Assembly (NCBI GenBank): GCA_964479445.1
Contig: CAYZMH010000007.1
Location: 1-55,618 of the forward strand
Length of the DNA stretch: 55,618 bases
DNA from: CAYZMH01 sp964479445
GTDB lineage: Bacteria; Bacteroidota; Bacteroidia; Bacteroidales; GCA-2748055
Direction: 5' to 3'
Numbering within the stretch: position 1 is the stretch's first letter; every line of letters starts with the position of its first letter. This document shows positions 53,801 through 55,618 of this stretch, piece after piece. The notes under the pieces were generated by a model that searched no databases, was not told the origin of the DNA, and saw only the letters and a program-made list of their open reading frames with translations. A program made the translations under genes and the position numbers.

Positions 53801-55618
53801 GAAGTGCCAGCGGCGATGGCTGGTATTTTGAAGGGAAAATAACAGAATTCCTGAGTTTTAACCGCACGTTAAACGATGCTCAGAAACTTATCATAGAGAA
53901 TTACCTGGGAGCGAAATATGATATTAGCATAAACCAGGATATCTTTGCTTTTGAAAGCGGGTTCAGTTATGAACTCTTCGGGATAGGCAGGGAGAATAGC
54001 GGTAGTTCACATATTATTTCACAGGGTTCGGGCATCATAAAGATGGATAATCCGACCGATGCAGATGATGGTGATTACCTGTTTGCAGGACATGACAATG
54101 GAAACATCGACAGCTGGCAGACAGCCGAGATAACATATGATTCCGTTCGCCGGGTTTCACGGGAATGGCGTGTGGGAGGTAACGGTGATATAGGTTCTGT
54201 AAGGCTTGCAGCGGATACAACCCGGCTTCCCGCTCTACCGGCGTATTACGATCAGTATCTGCTGCTGATTGACCAGGACGGTGACAGTGACTTTACTACC
54301 GGGACTATCCGGACACTGAAGCTCGATGAACGATTTGGGGAGTTTGCACGGATCAGTTCTCTGGATATGGAAGAGGGCGATGTGTTTACTCTTGGTGTGG
54401 CGCGAAACATAACCCTCAGGTCGGGTAACTGGAATGATCCGGGTACCTGGTTGCTGGGTGTCCCCGAAAGTCATAACAGCGCGGTTATACTGCCAACCCA
54501 TACCGTGGAGCTAACTGGGGATGCAGAGATTGGTTATCTGTCGGTTTCACCCGGCGGTGAATTAAGGCTTGGTTCGAACACCCTCCATGTAAACGGTGAT
54601 GGCCTTGACAACCAGGGTGTTTTCCAGGCTCAAACGGGAACCGTGGACTATAGTGCATCCGGCCCGCAATGCATCGCCCCCCTTACCTACTATAACTTGC
54701 AGGTATCAGGGACCGGGACGAAAACACTCTGCGGTGATATCCGGATTGATAACAACCTGGATCTTCTGGGATTTCCGGGATCCCTTTTCCTCGATGCAGA
54801 TGCCGCCAACAATTACACCATACAGATTGCAGGGGACTGGAGAACCCGGGGTACATTTATTCCCCGAGAAGGTGCGGTGATATTTGACGGGGCCACTTCC
54901 CAGCAGATTTACCGTGACGACGGAGCCCTGGAGAATTTTTACACCCTGGAGGTTGAGACGGGGACTTCACTTACGGTAAACCATGATATCAGTGTCGCAG
55001 GCACCCTGCGCATGCATGGTGGTGACCTGTCTCTTGGATCCCGCATCCTGACCCTTGGTGCCAATGGATCTCAAACAGGTACCCTTGAGCATGTATCGGG
55101 AAGTCTGGTCGGAAAAATGCGCCGCTGGGTTGATCCTGCTGCAGATAATGGCAGGGAGGTACTATTTCCTGTTGGTACTTCCGGTTATTTTCGCCCGATC
55201 ACACTGCAGTTTGATAATCTGACCAATAGCGGAACACTGACAGCCCATTTTGAGGTATCGGATCCGGGCTCTTCCGGAATGCCCCTTGAGGAGGATGGAG
55301 AAAAGCTGAATGATGCATTTCCTGAAGGATACTGGCCCGTTACCCGTGCCAATGGATTTTCTTTCAGCGGGGGATATGATGTTAGCCTGGTAGCCGACGG
55401 ATTTTCCACTTTCAGCATTGATACGTCCAACAGGGTCATTGTACGAACCGGTGTTTCTACTGACTGGCAACTGGTTGGTGACCATGTGAATGCACAGGAT
55501 ACATTGATACAGCGTGATAATGTTTCCGGAAATATCTACCAGTTCGGGGTCAGTTCCGGGGCGGCATGTGAAGTGGTTATATCAGATTGTCCTTCGAATA
55601 TAGCCGTTACCAGTGATC
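41845..55618 (+). CDS. Giant exported adhesin-like protein with LamG-like modules and Calx-beta domains (runs off right edge)
   Basis: One frame stays open from 41791 to the window edge, at least 4,591 codons. I start it at GTG 41845, with GGAGG at 41832-41836; ATG 41869 is an alternative. A signal peptide (LMHGFLVFLSLWFFLPSFSQ) is followed by a beta-rich N-terminal module (NITGAWTQDAIWSDG), an Ig-like domain (about 196-268, DYQWYRNDIPIPGAG), then six modules each starting GPGGV at residues 280, 1016, 1522, 2266, 3009 and 3773. Each is a LamG-like sandwich plus a [AF]GIG[RM] subdomain. Thirteen Calx-beta domains (each about 114 residues, ending YTI.DND-like) lie between them. After module 6 come a SGNWNDPGTW module (from 4190) and a possible HYR start (CPSNIAVTSD, 4582). 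The protein is acidic and probably calcium-stabilised. A type IX secretion C-terminal signal is expected beyond the edge but not seen. It probably mediates adhesion or biofilm formation (inference). Confidence 0.9.
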   Translation, partial: MGCKLCKLMHGFLVFLSLWFFLPSFSQESTLDNITGAWTQDAIWSDGTAADVSGISYNVSIYGTVSRYGNLDFNTGPLFVYDTLVIYGDLSFGNNADLNIAPGAVLIVRGNYTSGNQVIVSNEGYFVVTGEWEMGGSDNQGSFDNDGKLFILDPDPDLKTGSGYGDFTCTEPVDSCSQYGEAELLASDIGDFFLSGSFTISPSEAATFCYGDSVMLSVVDTMTDYQWYRNDIPIPGAGTQTYYASENGYYHVTFKSGLDSFALDSVVISGEYCMDLGDRGPGGVGDSSSNRVWLRASDINGLNDGAKLTAAWPDTSGNGFDASQTVPAYQPVYESAALNGEPAVQFDGVTTFLRDAHSYDVRTVFVVYRVNSLLQDASKLGQLWGNYGDAVHVAVDPRSGNINGFSFDGTAGTQARYGLNGADYGTLESNANYDPWSYDSVQIVATEFASGQTVTEQVLGSLVPEWTVGEHQFGGEIGEVIVYNAALNRAQRVIVENYLSSRFSIDIASNGRDYFSFESTHDHDLAGIGREDLSNYHARSFSGNILGLSGPDDMDDGEYLLVAHDGEAVSGWSDQELADTAVHLQRIEREWRVDETGDLGGVTLSVDTSLFAARPAGYDRFVLMVDEDGDFTSGAAVYEMESVQGDSIYEVPGIDLESGDYITVGVVQPELQFSSGTSYGFETGDAILDYYLNYIPLGDVTFRYETVDGSAVSPGDYAGVSPAVEVTIPAGTQSGQLTIGLVNNTVVEASRSFEAVLSDLPAGVNLGSNDRLTFTIHDDDNPRKIYFESAATLSPEGISLVDVVVQITPSEFDEVNTTTVDYEVTGGIASGGGEDYTLSAGTVSIPPFHVSETFTLTVVDDALDEPDETILITLSNPTNSSLSSTEPIEHLFTIEDNDDPPLVRFGESGSDKDESSGSFTIPVELSAASSQDITVDYVISGTADGADHDLADGSLVIPAGVLSASIDGNLADDAEVEPAETLVLTLQDPPVNGSVGSPDTYTLTIDDNDAGMGFTGPGGVGDSLINKLWLAADHITGLSDGSDLSVAWPDTSGNEFDASQSNAANRPSYYESVINGMPVVRFDGSAEDDYLDDPHGYNARTVLAVYRVDASLQDGGELGQLWGNYDEGVHVALDPRSGTDEQGWSFDGDGDENTQGRYALFGDTYGSYVEDDNTSQWSYDDFQLVTVEFETTREITRQVIGSLVPAFSLGEHHFGGDLAELIVYNTTLNSTQRILVENYLAAKYDLALAGGVDRYDFEGGNHHDVAGIGRVSADDYHLAAQSSRILKVSDAASLSDGDFVLFGHDSGLVDNWTDAELPSDTLKRLEREWVFDETGETGDVLVSIDTSRLGVIPDGHQGYWLILDDDGDFTAGATLVPLTLADDSYEARVDVSEGTYLTLGIRAPFISFEREVSAASEAAGTAEIIVTLSEVLPVDITVDFAISGGTATEGAGNDFTAASSPITITAGTGQDTILLTIHDDGVMETEETVVLDITGVSAEASTGTSLQHIFTISDNDNDGFTGPGGVGDSLINSLWLTGEAISASDGDPVITWPDTSGNSHDAINLAPGREPDYIQDGINGLPVVQFDDVNQEYLGNNLSLDINSSDNATVFIVARNTTGSDEDNTGLFIGQSPGTGGSVRHYGLEYEGTVRFNNGNRIFADGFTQGDWKLGTWRNTAGASYGEYEFFVDGVSQSQVSSNNSGDIPGTSDDLFFIGAGLGTDSDFLEDRFFNGEMAEVIAYHYELNDAQRVIVENYLASKFHPLFPIAADHYRFDENFGHEVAGIGRLDLANFHTTAQSGGVIRFSNASGLDDDEFLFFGHDDGSMSTWSTTGAPDDSVKVLPRRWRLDETGDPGTCIVQLDTALLPPKPAGYVAYSLWLDDDGDFTSGAVRVPLERNGDVYEATGLDLTDGQYLAISVRKPLIGFAMESSQGDESELSVSLEVRLNYPVSFDAEVDYSVRLSSTATGAGDDYTLPSGTLTIPSGDLASAIDLQITDDIDPETDETVEVLLENPGNGVTLGPDSLHVYTIQDNDNARDIDFTASASSGAEGSSPVFLTVRVSSVDPLNPTRADYTVTGGSAARGVDYQLADGTVTIPANQASATIPLDISDDLANENDESVEITLSNPVNANLGTYSMHTYTIEDNDPLPEVSFRIGRANASEDVTPALVSVLLSNSSGLPVSVDYAVAGGSADGGGIDYTLPAGTLVFDPGDSLADISINVIDDPIVETEETIEIALTNVNSNAIPGSTDTLVFTINNNDFAGYTGPGGVGNYQNNRLWLRADSLVTLNASDVITWGDFSGNSHDAINLSFGQEPEWVEGVLNDKPVLRFDDHGGTNGDYLGANLSLGISGAGPATVFMVANNSTATDEDNTGFFIGDMEADGGYIRHYGVEYEATVRFNNGNRIFDDGYAVGDWNIGVIRNQSGASYGEYEGFLNGTALGQSSSSSPANIPSTIDDLYYVGAGRVSADFRDSRFYEGDMAEVIVFNTTVNEAQRIIIENYLSSKYDLPVSADYYSYDLDHGYGVAGIGMVDSDHFHVAAQSADLLRIYNADALSDGDFVLTGHDGRETSPWVDTEIPGEGMRRIEREWRVNITGDPGTMNVAVDTTLLDDLPAGYEDYVLLLDSDGDFETGARILPMERSGSEYLAENVSMNNGDYLTFGIIRSEVSFTTPASNQSEDQTNVSIPVALNYISGEDLSVDYTITGGTASSGGVDYTLNDGTLIIEAGETEAQIDFEITDDFIVEADETLVLALSDPSFGYIGSDTLHTFTINDNDNPRTASVDLTSGSGDEAATPVSIEVVLSDAHPSKDLKVAYRVTGGTATGSGTDYTLVPDTLTFPAGTTSGFINLSINNDALDEFDETVEVELVGTGSLNLNLGSDVIHTYTILDNDDPPELQFTESGSSGAESFQTVNLVFELSAVSGKNITADYAVSGGSASAGADYILPPGTITIPAGSLIRTVQFTIIDDTDEESGENIDISISGLTDALPGANQLHSYTILDDDGLGWEGPGGVANSTQNKVWLNSTHAPGLTDGDPVERWEDLSGNGNDGKQTGTARPVFLDNPADNWNDKPVVQFDNGFSQYLGIDNTDDLNTGGPYDKRTILVAFRTGVDITSRQVLYEEGGTVRGLNIYIDNGELYVSGWNETNDDGGATTPWFFTAVTTPLVANTPYFAALQFNFTGTDGDVTGWINGDSIDVLPGAGRLFNHGGQIGLGGMNNGSVYHDGPDGGYDHFYRGNISEFIVSNIVYNTAQTTIINNYLGAKFNVPISNDYYDHEVDYSWDIIGIGRDDLDNTHPIARGAGFVRIDNPSSLDDGDYLLIGHDNGDADSWTDAEVPGSDPNFRRISREWRADDRNNGIGSVRVGVDASGLPATPFGFNTFVLLVHSTNDFSGEPEEVLELSWNASLGLYTANNVDLSNDRYFTIGVIRPSVEFTEISSGGFESENEARIAVGLNYQNSSDVSVDYITTGGTATAGDDYAYTSETLVIPAGQRIDTIGIPIINDTDVESDETVVVSLQNPESGYEIGEDSLHTYTINDDDDLRKVQFTRQSDSGDEAVTAVQVGVHLSSRDITNDTRVAYAVAGGSATGAGDDYTLADDTLTIAAGDSLGYIPLAITDDALDEPDESIIITLSGPENANLGDTVQYTYTILNDDTEPVVQFAKQSSEGAESFSPVKLHFELSAPSGQDVTVFYSATGGSAQNGGIDYTLVAPTSFVLSPGTDLDSALFSVFNDIIEEPDESIEISLDSAWNAQLGADLNHTYTIYDDDGVGWLGPGGVSDDGGYQVWLKSDEITGVSDGDFMDTWQDVTTHGNDATAGGGLRPVYYDNAGENINERPVVSYATGNQYLEIANDDDFNEGGPYTQKTLIVAFQTGADVTSRQVIYEQGGGTRGLNVYVEAGLLRLGAWNLANDDGGASTPWGYYEITTPVGTNETHYAILEFRADSSWLKGYVDGVLEGSIPGPGSLFDHGGNIGLGGMNNGSYFNDGSASGDGWYFEGKITEFLSFNRTLNDAQKLIIENYLGAKYDISINQDIFAFESGFSYELFGIGRENSGSSHIISQGSGIIKMDNPTDADDGDYLFAGHDNGNIDSWQTAEITYDSVRRVSREWRVGGNGDIGSVRLAADTTRLPALPAYYDQYLLLIDQDGDSDFTTGTIRTLKLDERFGEFARISSLDMEEGDVFTLGVARNITLRSGNWNDPGTWLLGVPESHNSAVILPTHTVELTGDAEIGYLSVSPGGELRLGSNTLHVNGDGLDNQGVFQAQTGTVDYSASGPQCIAPLTYYNLQVSGTGTKTLCGDIRIDNNLDLLGFPGSLFLDADAANNYTIQIAGDWRTRGTFIPREGAVIFDGATSQQIYRDDGALENFYTLEVETGTSLTVNHDISVAGTLRMHGGDLSLGSRILTLGANGSQTGTLEHVSGSLVGKMRRWVDPAADNGREVLFPVGTSGYFRPITLQFDNLTNSGTLTAHFEVSDPGSSGMPLEEDGEKLNDAFPEGYWPVTRANGFSFSGGYDVSLVADGFSTFSIDTSNRVIVRTGVSTDWQLVGDHVNAQDTLIQRDNVSGNIYQFGVSSGAACEVVISDCPSNIAVTSD
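42682..43848 (+). repeat. Surface-protein module 1 (LamG-like, subtype A)
   Basis: It starts GPGGVGDSSSNRVWLRASDI and includes RTVFVVYRVNSLLQDASKLG, a QLWGNYGDAVHVAVDPRSG stretch, the cap ENYLSSRFSIDI, HDLAGIGRED and the acidic loop DEDGDFTSGA (43720). It is most like module 2. Confidence 0.85.
43849..44889 (+). repeat. Calx-beta block 1 (three domains)
   Basis: Three tandem domains end at HDDDN, EDNDD and DDNDA, about 114 residues each. Typical pieces are VDYEVTGGIASGGGEDYTLS and VDDALDEPDETILITLSNP. The Calx-beta fold usually binds calcium at its ends. Confidence 0.85.
44890..46050 (+). repeat. Surface-protein module 2 (LamG-like, subtype A)
   Basis: It starts GPGGVGDSLINKLWLAADHI. It shares with module 1 ARTVLAVYRVDASLQDGGEL, GQLWGNYDEGVHVALDPRSG, QVIGSLVPAFSLGEHHFGGD and the cap VENYLAAKYDLAL. 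It carries HHDVAGIGRVS and the acidic loop DDDGDFTAGA (45934). Confidence 0.85.
46051..46407 (+). repeat. Calx-beta block 2 (single domain)
   Basis: One domain only, from FISFEREVSAASEAAG to FTISDNDN, with VDFAISGGTATEGAGNDFTA and ETEETVVLDITG. All other Calx-beta blocks hold three, so two domains appear to be absent here. Confidence 0.85.
46408..47610 (+). repeat. Surface-protein module 3 (LamG-like, subtype B)
   Basis: It starts GPGGVGDSLINSLWLTGEAI. Subtype-B marks are WPDTSGNSHDAINLAPGREP, the SVRHYGLEYEGTVRFNNGNR stretch and AGASYGEYEFFVDG. It has HEVAGIGRLD and DDDGDFTSGA (47482 onward). Confidence 0.85.
47611..48639 (+). repeat. Calx-beta block 3 (three domains)
   Basis: Three domains, ending QDNDN, EDNDP and NNNDF. 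The last ending is slightly degenerate (NNND rather than DNDD). Typical internal text is ADYTVTGGSAARGVDYQLAD. Confidence 0.85.
48640..49840 (+). repeat. Surface-protein module 4 (LamG-like, subtype B)
   Basis: It starts GPGGVGNYQNNRLWLRADSL. It shares with module 3 FSGNSHDAINLSFGQEPEW, IRHYGVEYEATVRFNNGNR and SGASYGEYEGFLNG. It has YGVAGIGMVD (Met where others have Arg) and DSDGDFETGA (49714). Confidence 0.85.
49841..50868 (+). repeat. Calx-beta block 4 (three domains)
   Basis: Three domains end NDNDN, LDNDD and LDDDG. Representative pieces are VDYTITGGTASSGGVDYTLN and NNDALDEFDETVEVELVG. Confidence 0.85.
50869..52130 (+). repeat. Surface-protein module 5 (LamG-like, subtype C)
   Basis: It starts GPGGVANSTQNKVWLNSTHA. 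Subtype-C marks are GGPYDKRTILVAFRTGVDIT, SRQVLYEEGGTVRGLNIYID, NDDGGATTPWFF and LFNHGGQIGLGGMNNGS. It has WDIIGIGRDD. The acidic loop is lost: HSTNDFSGEP (51997) replaces DxDGDF. Confidence 0.85.
52131..53160 (+). repeat. Calx-beta block 5 (three domains)
   Basis: Three domains end NDDDD, LNDDT and YDDDG. Representative pieces are VDYITTGGTATAGDDYAYTS and TDDALDEPDESIIITLSGP. Confidence 0.85.
53161..54411 (+). repeat. Surface-protein module 6 (LamG-like, subtype C)
   Basis: It starts GPGGVSDDGGYQVWLKSDEI. It shares with module 5 GGPYTQKTLIVAFQTGADVT, SRQVIYEQGGGTRGLNVYVE, NDDGGASTPW and LFDHGGNIGLGGMNNGS. It has YELFGIGREN and the loop DQDGDSDFTTGT (54271, two residues longer). No Calx-beta block follows. 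Confidence 0.85.

Noticed and set aside
42682..54411. The repeats as a CRISPR array or non-coding satellite
   Set aside because: The repeat unit is over 1 kb, is protein-coding in one continuous frame, and differs mainly as diverged domains do.

Overview
The window looks like a chromosomal segment from a member of the Bacteroidota, most likely a free-living or marine-type Bacteroidales/Marinilabiliales relative. The inference rests on several things seen here. Several genes are preceded by the phylum's -7 promoter box (TAnnTTTG), and most starts lack a clear Shine-Dalgarno. FeoA-FeoB and ResB-CcsA are fused, tryptophanase and PurB resemble their Bacteroides relatives, and there is a giant Calx-beta/LamG-like surface protein of the kind usually exported by the type IX system. 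There are no phage genes, IS elements or CRISPR arrays, and the gene content is mostly core metabolism.

Layout. 1-3.4 kb (minus strand): the N-terminal part of a MATE efflux pump running off the left edge, tryptophanase, and an exported WD40 beta-propeller. 3.5-10.9 kb (plus): a tightly packed metal/heme run of permease-HMA fusion, FeoAB fusion, CcsBA cytochrome c synthase fusion and a DUF2721 membrane protein. 10.9-13.6 kb (minus): a CAP-domain protein, a GNAT acetyltransferase and an NfeD-type membrane serine protease. 13.8-17.9 kb (plus): purB, an MsbA-like ABC exporter and a glycosyltransferase. 18-19.7 kb: a small conserved hypothetical, a 38-bp perfect palindrome, tRNA-Ser(UGA) with its terminator, and an HU gene with a textbook Bacteroidota promoter and terminator. 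19.7-25.5 kb (plus): trmH, a LytTR response regulator, a class III aminotransferase, an exported hypothetical and htpG. 25.5-33.9 kb: a mixture containing a class I aminotransferase, mgsA, mltG, murB, a glycosyltransferase, an exported thioredoxin-fold protein and an orphan histidine kinase. 33.98-37.9 kb (minus): the 2-oxoglutarate dehydrogenase E1-E2 operon, with a 100-N assembly gap inside the E2 gene. 38.2-41.1 kb (plus): a three-gene proton-translocating transhydrogenase operon with a terminator. 41.1-41.84 kb: a long A+T-rich leader region. 41.845 kb to the right edge: one open reading frame of at least 4,591 codons encoding a giant exported adhesin-like protein.

How the parts fit. Iron import (FeoAB), metal export (permease-HMA) and cytochrome c maturation (CcsBA) form one apparent transcription unit. 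SucA/OdhB and PntAA/AB/B are central TCA-cycle and NADPH-supply modules facing away from each other across a 257-bp divergent region. MurB, MltG, the ABC exporter and the glycosyltransferases are scattered envelope functions.

The most unusual content is the giant protein. It carries six GPGGV-started LamG-like modules arranged as three adjacent look-alike pairs (AA-BB-CC), interleaved with 13 Calx-beta domains in a 3-1-3-3-3-0 pattern. I found no convincing new defence, mobile or RNA-based system. All assignments come from reading motifs, without database searches.
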